The position numbers and the translations under genes are program-made. Below are positions 34,034-41,247 of a stretch of 64,000 nt of DNA, one piece after another. This DNA comes from Corynebacterium sp. HMSC05H05 (GTDB taxonomy: Bacteria > Actinomycetota > Actinomycetes > Mycobacteriales > Mycobacteriaceae): positions 12,877-76,876 of the forward strand of contig NZ_KV788386.1 in assembly GCF_001807265.1 (NCBI RefSeq), read 5' to 3'. The notes beneath the pieces are model-generated. The model was given only the letters and a program-made list of their open reading frames with translations, searched no databases and was not told the origin of the DNA. Each line of letters starts with the position of its first letter. The stretch's first letter is position 1.

Positions 34034-35424
34034 TTGGCCTCTACCTCCTCTCCGGTCTCGTGTTCAGGGGGAATTGGTCGCAGCAGGGCGCGGTCGATGC
34101 GGCGGCCGTCCATCTCGGAGACCTGCGCCAGCCAGTTGCCGGCGCCGCCGGATTGGAACTCCTCCTGGAAATTCGCTGCGCTGGCGGTGCGCAGCACTAC
34201 CTCGTCGCCAAGCTCGGGGATGCGCCCCAGCGTGGCCATGATCAGACCACCGAGGGTTTCGTAGGGACCGTCTACCGCGGCAAATCCGGTGCGTTCCTCC
34301 AACTCGTCCAGACGCACGAGGCCTGCGACCTCCCAGGATGTGCCGAAGCGTATGAAGTCCTTTTCGCTTTCCTCGTCGTCGTATTCGTCGTAGACCTCGC
34401 CCAAGATCTCCTCCACGAGGTCCTCGATTGTGACCAGGCCCTGGGTGCCGCCGTACTCGTCGGCCACTAACACCACCTGAGATCCGGCCGAGCGCACGCG
34501 GTTGAGCACAGAATCGCCGTCAAGCGTGCCCGGCACGAACGGCACACGTCGCGCCAATGAAGCCAGCTTCGTCGTGGAACGGAACTCGTGTGGCACCGAA
34601 AAGGCGTCCTTGATGTGGACCACGCCGAGGGTGTCGTCCAAGTCGCCGCGGCGCACGGGGAAGCGGGAGTGGCCCGTCTGGCGCGCGAGGGTGATCAGGT
34701 CAGCGACAGTGTCGTCGGCGTCCAGCGAGTCGATGGTCGAGCGCGGCGTCATCACTTCCTCAGCGGTAGTCTCGCCGAAGCGCAAGGAGCGGTCGATCAC
34801 GGCCGCAGTTGCCGCATCCAGCCCGCCAGCCTCGGCGGAGTTGCGCACCATCGCGCCGAGTTCCTGGGAGGAACGGGCCGAGGCGAGCTCGTCGGCAGGC
34901 TCGATGCCCATCTTGCGCACCACCCAGTTCGCGGCGGTGTTGAGGAAGAGGATAAACGGCTTGGTCGCCGTGTTGAAGTAGTGCACCGGAGGCACCACGG
35001 CCCGTGCCGTGTTCAGCGGGTCAGTGATGGCGACGTTTTTCGGCACCAACTCGCCGAAGACCATGGACAAAAACGTCGCCACAATCAACGCGAGGATGAG
35101 CGCGACAGTGGTGGACGCGTTCGCCGAAAGGCCAACAAGTTCGAGCACCGGGGTGAAAAACTGGCCCAGTACCGGCTCTGCCAGGAAACCGGCGGCAAGG
35201 GTTGTCACCGTGATTCCCAGCTGGGCGCCGGAGAGCACGAACGAGAGGTTTGCGTGGTCGCGCGCAATCGCACGCGCCGTGCCGTCGCCGCGTTCTTTGA
35301 CGTGGGCCTCAATGGTGGAGCGCTCCAAGCCCGTCATGGCGAATTCGATTGCGACGAAAAGCCCGGTCGACGCCGTGAGCAGCACGAACGCCAGTAGGGC
35401 GAAAATGGATAAGAGTATGTCCAT
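34030..35424 (-). CDS. CNNM/CBS/CorC-domain membrane protein (hemolysin family)
   Basis: 464 residues. CNNM membrane domain (1 to about 190), CBS pair (about 215-345; VMTPRSTIDSLDADD, GTQGLVTIEDLVEEILGEVYDE) and a C-terminal CorC_HlyC domain (about 360-445). Probable divalent-cation exporter or regulator. It starts 17 bases after the DEAD-box gene and is coupled to the shorter paralogue downstream. Confidence 0.9.
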   Translation of the reverse strand: MDILLSIFALLAFVLLTASTGLFVAIEFAMTGLERSTIEAHVKERGDGTARAIARDHANLSFVLSGAQLGITVTTLAAGFLAEPVLGQFFTPVLELVGLSANASTTVALILALIVATFLSMVFGELVPKNVAITDPLNTARAVVPPVHYFNTATKPFILFLNTAANWVVRKMGIEPADELASARSSQELGAMVRNSAEAGGLDAATAAVIDRSLRFGETTAEEVMTPRSTIDSLDADDTVADLITLARQTGHSRFPVRRGDLDDTLGVVHIKDAFSVPHEFRSTTKLASLARRVPFVPGTLDGDSVLNRVRSAGSQVVLVADEYGGTQGLVTIEDLVEEILGEVYDEYDDEESEKDFIRFGTSWEVAGLVRLDELEERTGFAAVDGPYETLGGLIMATLGRIPELGDEVVLRTASAANFQEEFQSGGAGNWLAQVSEMDGRRIDRALLRPIPPEHETGEEVEAK

Positions 35425-35441
35425 GGATGGTGGTCTGTGCC

Positions 35442-36782
35442 TTAGCGGCCGTTACTCCTTCGATTTCGGTCGCCGCGGCGGGGGCCGCTGCGGTTGTTGT
35501 TCCTGCCGCGGCCGCCACCGCGGCTGGCATTCCGGGTGCGGTTGCCGCCCGCCTTGCGGTTGCCGGAGGCGGCCGCCTTCTTGGACCGCTGGGGTTGGCC
35601 CGGCGGAGGAAGCGGTGCGCCTTCCGGTTTGCGTGCACCGGTGATTGTAACCAAGGAATCCGACAGCGGAGCCACCTTGACCTCGGGCGCGTCCACGCCA
35701 GCCTTGCGCAGAAGCTGCGCGACTTCCTTGGTCTGGTCGTCCTTCACCAGCGTGACAACGGTGCCGGAAGTTCCTGCGCGCGCAGTGCGGCCGGCGCGGT
35801 GCAGGTACGCCTTGTGCTCCGCGGGCGGGTCCACGTGCACGACCAGAGAGACGTCGTCGACGTCGATGCCGCGGGCGGCGATGTCCGTGGCCACCAGCAC
35901 CGGGGTAGAGCCGTCGGCGAAACCCTCCAGCGCGCGGGTGCGCGCGCCCTGCCCCTTGTCGCCGTGCAGGCCCTGGGCGTGGATTCCGGCGCGGCGCAGC
36001 TTCTTCACCTGGCGGTCCACGCCGTGCTTGGTGCGCATGAACATGATGGTCTTGCCCTCGCGCGCGGCGATCTGCAGGGCGATCTCGTTGCGCTGCTCGC
36101 GGCCGCCCACCATGAGGCGGTAGTGGTCCATCGTGTCCACCGCGGCCTGCACCGGGGCGGTGGAGTGGGTCACGGGATCGTGCATGTAGCGGTTGATCAG
36201 CTTTTCCACGTCCCCGTCGAGGGTGGCGGAAAACAGCAGCCGCTGTCCGTCTTTCGGGGTGCGGTCCAAGAGCTTGCGCACCTGCGGCAAAAAGCCCATG
36301 TCCGCCATTTGGTCCGCCTCATCCAGCGCGGCGATTTCCACTGAATCGAAGGACAGCTTCTTCTGGTTGATCAGGTCCTCTGCGCGCCCGGGGGTGGCCA
36401 CCAGCAGGTCCACCGGAGACGCGAGGGAACGGATGTGGTGGTTGATGTTCACGCCGCCCACAACGTCGAGCACGCGCAGTCCGAGCGCGGCAGCGGGATC
36501 CTCGAGGCGTTCGCGGATCTGGGCGGCCAGCTCGCGCGTCGGTGCCAGCACGAGACCGCGCGGGTGGCCCGGGGTGCTCGGAGCGCCGGACAGTCGCGCC
36601 AGCATGGGCAGGCCGAACGTGAAGGTCTTGCCGGAGCCTGTCGGGCCGCGGCCCAGTACGTCCTTGCCGGCGAGCGCGTCCGGGATCGCCGCCTCCTGGA
36701 TAGGGAAGGGCTCGGTGATGCCCTGCTTGCTCAGGACGTTGACAATGGCCCGGGGCAAACCGAGGTCGGCGAAAGTAGTCAT
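35442..36782 (-). CDS. DEAD-box RNA helicase, RhlE-like
   Basis: 446 residues. Q-motif (FADLGLPRAIV...GITEPFPIQ), Walker A GPTGSGKT, PTRELA, DEAD replaced by the accepted DEAD form in ALDEADQMADMGF, SAT (LFSATL) and HRAGRTARAG are all present. The last about 65 residues are very basic, ending in an RG/NR-rich tail suited to RNA binding. ATG 36782 has a -10 TAAACT 7 bases upstream. Likely acts in ribosome assembly or mRNA turnover. Confidence 0.93.
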   Translation of the reverse strand: MTTFADLGLPRAIVNVLSKQGITEPFPIQEAAIPDALAGKDVLGRGPTGSGKTFTFGLPMLARLSGAPSTPGHPRGLVLAPTRELAAQIRERLEDPAAALGLRVLDVVGGVNINHHIRSLASPVDLLVATPGRAEDLINQKKLSFDSVEIAALDEADQMADMGFLPQVRKLLDRTPKDGQRLLFSATLDGDVEKLINRYMHDPVTHSTAPVQAAVDTMDHYRLMVGGREQRNEIALQIAAREGKTIMFMRTKHGVDRQVKKLRRAGIHAQGLHGDKGQGARTRALEGFADGSTPVLVATDIAARGIDVDDVSLVVHVDPPAEHKAYLHRAGRTARAGTSGTVVTLVKDDQTKEVAQLLRKAGVDAPEVKVAPLSDSLVTITGARKPEGAPLPPPGQPQRSKKAAASGNRKAGGNRTRNASRGGGRGRNNNRSGPRRGDRNRRSNGR

Positions 36783-36789
36783 TCGGTGC

Positions 36790-36795
36790 AGTTTA
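36790..36795 (-). promoter_or_regulatory. -10 element, leaderless start of the DEAD-box gene
   Basis: TAAACT on the - strand, 7 bases before ATG 36782. Confidence 0.5.
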
Positions 36796-36824
36796 CGCGT
36801 TCAGCAGTGCCGGGAAAAGCCGAG

Positions 36825-38294
36825 CTAGTAGCTCAGTTCTTCGCGCTCGCCGGACCAGGTGGTGTGGAACGTGCCCTCCATGTCCACGCGCTTGTACGTA
36901 TGCGCGCCGAAGAAGTCGCGCTGGCCCTGAATCAGGGCCGCCGGCAGGCGCTGAGCGCGCAGCGAGTCGTAGTAGGACAGCGAGGAGGCGAATACCGGCA
37001 CCGGCAGGCCCAGCTGGGTCGCGGTGATGACCACGCGGCGCCAGGAATCCACCAGGCCCTTGTCCAGCTCGCCCTTGAAGTACGGGTCCAACAGCAGCGA
37101 CGGCAGCTCCGGGTCCTTCTCGTACGCCTCGGTGATGCGGTCCAAGAATTTCGCGCGGATGATGCAGCCGCCGCGCCAGATGCGCGCCAGATCGCCCGGC
37201 TTGATGTCCCAGTTGTGCTCCTGGGAGCCCGCGTTGATTTCGTCGAAGCCCTGCGCGTACGCCACCAGCTTGGAGGCGTAGAGCGCGCGCCGCACGTCTT
37301 CAATGAACGATTGCTTATCGACGCCTACGGTCTCCAACGTCGTCGTCTCACCCGCCGGCAACCCGACCTCCTGAGCCGCCTCGCGCTGCGCCAGGGCAGA
37401 AGACAGCGCACGTGCAAAGACGGCTTCGCCGATGGCGGTGGTGGGCACGCCGAGGTCCAGGGCCTCCTTGACCGTCCAGCGGCCGGTGCCCTTCTGGCCG
37501 GCTGCGTCCACGATGACGTCGATGAACGGCTTGCCGGTGCGAGCATCCACCTGGCGCAGCACCTCGGCGGTGATCTCGATGAGGTAGGAATCCAGGTCGC
37601 CCTTGTTCCACTCCGTGAAGATGTCCGCGATTTCCGCCGGTTCAAGGCCCGCCGCGTAGCGCAGCAGGTGATAGGCCTCGCCGATGACCTGCATGTCGGC
37701 GTACTCGATGCCGTTGTGCACCATCTTGACAAAGTGGCCGGCACCGTCCGGGCCGATGTGGGTCACGCACGGGGTGCCGTCCACCTTCGCGGAAATGTCC
37801 TCCAAAAGCGGCCCGAGGGTCTCCCAGGACTCCACCGGTCCGCCCGGCATGATGGACGGCCCGCGCAACGCGCCCTCCTCACCGCCGGAGATGCCGGCGC
37901 CGACGAAGTGGCGGCCGGCCGCGGCGACCTCGCGTTCGCGGCGGATGGTGTCCGTGAACAGGGCATTGCCGCCGTCGATAATGATGTCGCCCTCATCCAT
38001 CGCCTCGATGAGCTGGGCGATCACCGCATCCGTCGCCGCGCCGGCCTGGACCATGATCACGGCCTTGCGGGGGCGCTCGAGCGATGCGACGAAGTCCTCG
38101 ATCGTCTCAGAGGGGATGAAGTTGCCCTCGTGGCCAAACTCGTCCACAACCGCGCGGGTCTTCTCCGGGGAGCGGTTGAAAATGGCCACCGTGTGGCCCT
38201 TCGAGGCGAAGTTCCGGGCAAGGTTGGAGCCCATCACCGCCATGCCGACAACACCGATTTGAGCAAGCTGTTCACCGTCGCGTTTAGCAGTCAT
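36825..38294 (-). CDS. gnd: 6-phosphogluconate dehydrogenase, decarboxylating
   Basis: 489 residues from ATG 38294. The frame is open to 38633, but the -10 TAGAAT 7 bases before ATG 38294 and the family N-terminus fix the start. Rossmann motif GVVGMAVMGSNLARN, substrate motif FVGAGISGGEEGALRGPSIMPGG and KMVHNGIEYADMQ are diagnostic. It makes ribulose 5-phosphate, CO2 and NADPH in the pentose phosphate pathway. Confidence 0.96.
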   Translation of the reverse strand: MTAKRDGEQLAQIGVVGMAVMGSNLARNFASKGHTVAIFNRSPEKTRAVVDEFGHEGNFIPSETIEDFVASLERPRKAVIMVQAGAATDAVIAQLIEAMDEGDIIIDGGNALFTDTIRREREVAAAGRHFVGAGISGGEEGALRGPSIMPGGPVESWETLGPLLEDISAKVDGTPCVTHIGPDGAGHFVKMVHNGIEYADMQVIGEAYHLLRYAAGLEPAEIADIFTEWNKGDLDSYLIEITAEVLRQVDARTGKPFIDVIVDAAGQKGTGRWTVKEALDLGVPTTAIGEAVFARALSSALAQREAAQEVGLPAGETTTLETVGVDKQSFIEDVRRALYASKLVAYAQGFDEINAGSQEHNWDIKPGDLARIWRGGCIIRAKFLDRITEAYEKDPELPSLLLDPYFKGELDKGLVDSWRRVVITATQLGLPVPVFASSLSYYDSLRAQRLPAALIQGQRDFFGAHTYKRVDMEGTFHTTWSGEREELSY

Positions 38295-38301
38295 ACGCCG
38301 A

Positions 38302-38307
38302 ATTCTA
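38302..38307 (-). promoter_or_regulatory. -10 element, leaderless start of gnd
   Basis: TAGAAT on the - strand, 7 bases before ATG 38294. Confidence 0.6.
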
Positions 38308-38332
38308 CGCGGGGTGCGCACGCCTACGCCCG

Positions 38333-38338
38333 TATGAT
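38333..38338 (+). promoter_or_regulatory. -10 element, leaderless start of the thioesterase gene
   Basis: TATGAT lies 8 bases before ATG 38347; it diverges from the gnd promoter 25 bases away. Confidence 0.5.
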
Positions 38339-38346
38339 TGGCCGGC

Positions 38347-38796
38347 ATGGAAAAGGAGAAGAATCTGCGCCTGTACCAAGAGGTCATCGAGGTCCCGCTC
38401 ACCGACGAAGAACTCGCGTTCATCAACTCCGTCGAGTTCGACTTCGCCCAAACCCTCGGGCTGAAGCTGACGTACTGCTCCAAGGACCGTCTAGAAGGAG
38501 AACTCCAGGTGGAACAACGGCACCTGCAGCCCACCGGCATCGTCAACGGCGGGCTGTATTGCGTGATCGGGGAGACGCTGGCCTCCATCGCCGCCGTGGC
38601 AGCGAGTGCAAAGCCCGCGGTGGGGATGAGCAACTACACGGACCTGCTCGGCAGCGTGCGGGAAGGCCAGACGATTCGTGCGGTGGCCGAACCCGTGCAC
38701 GTCGGCAAGCGCACGCACCTGTGGCGCGTCGAGATGACCGCCGACGGCAAGCTCGCGGCCGTCACCAACCTGAAGCTGATGGTGCTGAACAGCTAG
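38347..38796 (+). CDS. PaaI-family hotdog thioesterase
   Basis: 149 residues from ATG 38347. The hotdog-fold motif is LQPTGIVNGGLYCVIGETLASIAA, where the usual HGG appears as NGG, and the end LWRVEMTADGKLAAVTNLKLMV is typical. It should cleave acyl-CoA thioesters (1,4-dihydroxy-2-naphthoyl-CoA or phenylacetyl-CoA-like in relatives). Its stop codon directly abuts the stop of the convergent corA gene. Confidence 0.87.
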   Translation: MEKEKNLRLYQEVIEVPLTDEELAFINSVEFDFAQTLGLKLTYCSKDRLEGELQVEQRHLQPTGIVNGGLYCVIGETLASIAAVAASAKPAVGMSNYTDLLGSVREGQTIRAVAEPVHVGKRTHLWRVEMTADGKLAAVTNLKLMVLNS

Positions 38797-39867
38797 CTAC
38801 AGCCAGTTGTTCTTACGGAACCACCACCACATCGCCGAGATAGCCAAGGCCATCACCAGAAGGGCGCCGGGGTAGCCGTAGCGCCAGCCCAGTTCCGGCA
38901 TGACCTCGAAGTTCATGCCGTAAATACCGGCGACCAGCGTCGGCACCGCAGCCATGCCCACCACGGCGGAGATCGTGCGCATGTCCGAGTTCTGTTGCAT
39001 GGTGATCTTGGCAACCGACGCATCGAGCAGCGACGTCAGACGCTCGTCGAAGCCAGACAGGCGGTCGCTGACGATAGTGGAGTTGTCCTGCACATCTCGG
39101 AAGTAGGTGCGCAGAACCTTCCGCATGAAGTCCTTGTTGTTGGTGAGGCCGTTGCGCAGGGCTGGTGCGAGCGGATCGATCGCGTGGCGCATCTCCAAGA
39201 TCTCTCGTTTGTAGGTGTAGATCTTGTCGATGTTGATGTCCCGGCGCGGCGTAAACACCTCGTTTTCCAGCTCATCCACGTCGTTTTCTAGTAGATCGGT
39301 GACCTTGAGGTAGTTGTCCACCAAGTAGTCGGACACTGCCCACGCGACGGCGGTGGGGCCGAGCACAGCGAGATCCTCTTCGTCCTCGATCTTGGGCGTG
39401 AGATCCGGCAGGTGCGCGCCGTGGCGAATGGTGATGGCGAACTTCTCGCTGACAATCATCTGCACCTCGCCGGTGGAAATGATCTCGCGGGCGTCCGCGA
39501 CCTCTTCATCGTCGCGGTAGGACACCGAGCGCACGACCATGAACAGCTGCTCGTCGTGTCGCTCGATTTTGGGGCGCTGGTGGGCGTCCACAACGTCATC
39601 AACCACGAGGTCCTCAATGTCGAAGATTTCCGCGATCTTTTCCATCTGCTCCGTGGACGGCTCTTTCAGGCTCAGCCACACGAAGGCGTTTTCGTAGCGC
39701 TCCACGACCTCGAGAGCGTGCGACATCCGCACATTGCCTGGCTGGCGTTTGCCGTCCACGAACACGCGGCAGAAGTCGATCTGGCGTTCAAGGGGGACCG
39801 GAATGCTGCGCGTGGGGGGCTGTACCTTCTTTGGACGTTGCCCCGGCATCGGGATACGAGGCGGCAT
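38797..39867 (-). CDS. corA: CorA-family magnesium/cobalt transporter
   Basis: 356 residues. A long cytoplasmic N-terminal domain with charged helices precedes two C-terminal membrane helices, the first ending in the selectivity motif YGMNF and the second followed by a basic WFRKNNWL tail. CorA pentamers take up Mg2+ driven by membrane potential. The AUG is preceded by AAAGGGGG, but this site is buried in a 10-base-pair hairpin that ends one base before the start codon (see the leader at 39868-39963). Confidence 0.94.
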   Translation of the reverse strand: MPPRIPMPGQRPKKVQPPTRSIPVPLERQIDFCRVFVDGKRQPGNVRMSHALEVVERYENAFVWLSLKEPSTEQMEKIAEIFDIEDLVVDDVVDAHQRPKIERHDEQLFMVVRSVSYRDDEEVADAREIISTGEVQMIVSEKFAITIRHGAHLPDLTPKIEDEEDLAVLGPTAVAWAVSDYLVDNYLKVTDLLENDVDELENEVFTPRRDINIDKIYTYKREILEMRHAIDPLAPALRNGLTNNKDFMRKVLRTYFRDVQDNSTIVSDRLSGFDERLTSLLDASVAKITMQQNSDMRTISAVVGMAAVPTLVAGIYGMNFEVMPELGWRYGYPGALLVMALAISAMWWWFRKNNWL

Positions 39868-39963
39868 AGCTTCAAGCCCCCTTTCACTGGTACGAGGGGC
39901 TCGAGGCTTGAAGCATTCGCCCCTGTGCGGCGGGAGAGCGCGCTGCGGGCGCGCCAGACAACT
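39868..39963 (-). promoter_or_regulatory. structured corA leader with occluded ribosome site
   Basis: On the - strand GCTTCAAGCC (39914-39905) pairs with GGCTTGAAGC (39878-39869), covering the Shine-Dalgarno run AAAGGGGG. The segment GCCCC (39900-39896) can pair either with that G-run or with an upstream GGGGC (39923-39919), giving two exclusive folds. A GCGCGC stem lies further upstream. Riboswitch-like arrangement; no known class matched by eye. Confidence 0.5.
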
Positions 39964-39969
39964 TAGGTG

Positions 39970-39975
39970 ATATTA
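39970..39975 (-). promoter_or_regulatory. -10 element of corA
   Basis: TAATAT on the - strand. Transcription from it would give a leader of about 95 bases. Confidence 0.45.
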
Positions 39976-39978
39976 CGC

Positions 39979-40055
39979 GCTAACGGGCGGTTGTCTAACG
40001 GGGGTGCAAAACTGCACAACCCCGTTTCCGACAACCGCCCTCAATGCGAGTTAGC
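39979..40055. terminator. large nested palindrome between pflA and corA
   Basis: Three nested pairs: GCTAAC/GTTAGC (39979-39984, 40050-40055), CGGTTGTC/GACAACCG (39988-39995, 40030-40037) and an inner ACGGGG...TGCA-aaac-TGCA...CCCCGT stem. It starts 17 bases after the pflA stop and would end the pfl operon; it could insulate corA from it. Confidence 0.7.
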
Positions 40056-40072
40056 GCCTGCTAAGGACCTGG

Positions 40073-40948
40073 CTAGAACACGTTCAGACCGCGACTGCGG
40101 AAGATCTCGCGGACGTGTTCCACGGACTCCGGCGACGGGGGAGTAACCCCTTTGAGCTCGTAGTCCATGCCAATGCGGTTCCATTTGTCCTCGCCCATGT
40201 TGTGGAAGGGGAGGACCTCAACGCGCTCCACGGTGCCTTTCCAGCGTGCGACGATGTCGGCCACGGCCTGCACATTGTCCTCGCTGTCCGTCAGGCCGGG
40301 CACGACCACGAATCGGATCCACACCGGTTTGCCCTTTTCGTGCAGCCGGTCGCCGAAGTCGATCGTCGGCTGCAGCTGGCGCGCGGTGACGTTTTCGTAC
40401 GTGTCGGGCAGACCCGACTTCACGTCCAGCAAGAACAGGTCGATGTTGTCCAGGTCCTCGTCCGTCAGGCGGGAGCCGAGGAATCCGGAGGTGTCGATCG
40501 TGGTGTGCACACCAGCGTCGTGGACTGCCTTAAGCAGGCGACGAGTGAACGCGATCTGGAACAGCGGCTCACCGCCGGAGAGGGTCAGTCCGCCACCGGA
40601 GGCGTTGAACACCGGCTTGTAGCGAAGCACGCGGCGCACGACATCGTCGATCTGCTCGAGCGTGCCGTCCTTCATTTCCATCGTGTCCGGGTTGTGGCAG
40701 TACTTGCACCGCAGCGGGCAACCGGACAAGAAGATGGTCATCCGGGTGCCGGGGCCGTCGACAGCTGTGACCAGCTCCCACGAGTGGATGAGTCCGATTT
40801 CGCCTGTGCGGCGGGCCTCAAACAGCTCGGGGCGGGTGATCTCAAGGTCGTCGGTGGACAGTCCGCCTAAACCGGCAGCGACGCCGCGCACGCGCTCGCC
40901 CTGTTCGGGCGCAAGCGTGACGACGCCGCTAGTTCCGTCCTGCGCCAT
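40073..40948 (-). CDS. pflA: pyruvate formate-lyase activating enzyme
   Basis: 291 residues, starting 3 bases after the grcA-like stop. Radical-SAM motif C77-x3-C81-x2-C84 in SGCPLRCKYCHNPDT binds the 4Fe-4S cluster. TLSGGEPLFQ and the rest match E. coli PflA, with about 45 extra residues at the N-terminus. It abstracts a hydrogen from the glycine of pyruvate formate-lyase. Here that glycine lies in the separate small protein encoded just upstream, so its true substrate would be that protein or its complex with PflB. Confidence 0.94.
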   Translation of the reverse strand: MAQDGTSGVVTLAPEQGERVRGVAAGLGGLSTDDLEITRPELFEARRTGEIGLIHSWELVTAVDGPGTRMTIFLSGCPLRCKYCHNPDTMEMKDGTLEQIDDVVRRVLRYKPVFNASGGGLTLSGGEPLFQIAFTRRLLKAVHDAGVHTTIDTSGFLGSRLTDEDLDNIDLFLLDVKSGLPDTYENVTARQLQPTIDFGDRLHEKGKPVWIRFVVVPGLTDSEDNVQAVADIVARWKGTVERVEVLPFHNMGEDKWNRIGMDYELKGVTPPSPESVEHVREIFRSRGLNVF

Positions 40949-40951
40949 ATA

Positions 40952-41203
40952 TTAAGCGCCCTTGTGGAAGGTACGGGAGATGACGTCGCGCTGCTGCTCC
41001 TTCGTCAGCTTGACGAAGTTGACGGCGTAGCCGGAGACGCGAACGGTGAGGTTCGGGTAGTTCTCCGGGTGCTCCATGGCGTCCTCCAGCGTGGACTCGT
41101 CCAGCACGTTGATGTTGGCGTGGTACAGGCCGGAGTCCATGTTGTTAGCGGAGCGGGAAGCCTTCATGGAAGCGAGGCGCTCGTCGAAAGTAGGGGTGGT
41201 CAT
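40952..41203 (-). CDS. grcA: separate glycyl-radical domain of pyruvate formate-lyase (GrcA-like)
   Basis: 83 residues with the ribosome site GAAGGAG upstream. After about 25 residues of linker it matches the C-terminal tail of E. coli Pfl[22 protein letters not shown], then RVSGYAV with the radical glycine at G58, and [15 protein letters not shown]. coli GrcA (YfiD) is a longer spare part for damaged PflB; here the adjacent pflB lacks this tail altogether, so this protein should be an essential second subunit. It lies between pflB and pflA in one operon. Confidence 0.92.
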   Translation of the reverse strand: MTTPTFDERLASMKASRSANNMDSGLYHANINVLDESTLEDAMEHPENYPNLTVRVSGYAVNFVKLTKEQQRDVISRTFHKGA

Positions 41204-41247
41204 GATGTTTTCTCCTTCAGAGTGGAAAGGTGGATGGGAAGTCTGAG

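Noticed and set aside
36435..38843. 802-codon open frame on the + strand across gnd and the DEAD-box gene
   Set aside because: It spans two well-supported genes and the thioesterase start; composition and lack of motifs mark it as a shadow.
40952..41203. GrcA as a mere spare part beside a complete PflB
   Set aside because: The neighbouring PflB has no glycyl-radical region of its own, so the small protein cannot be only a backup unless another PflB exists elsewhere.
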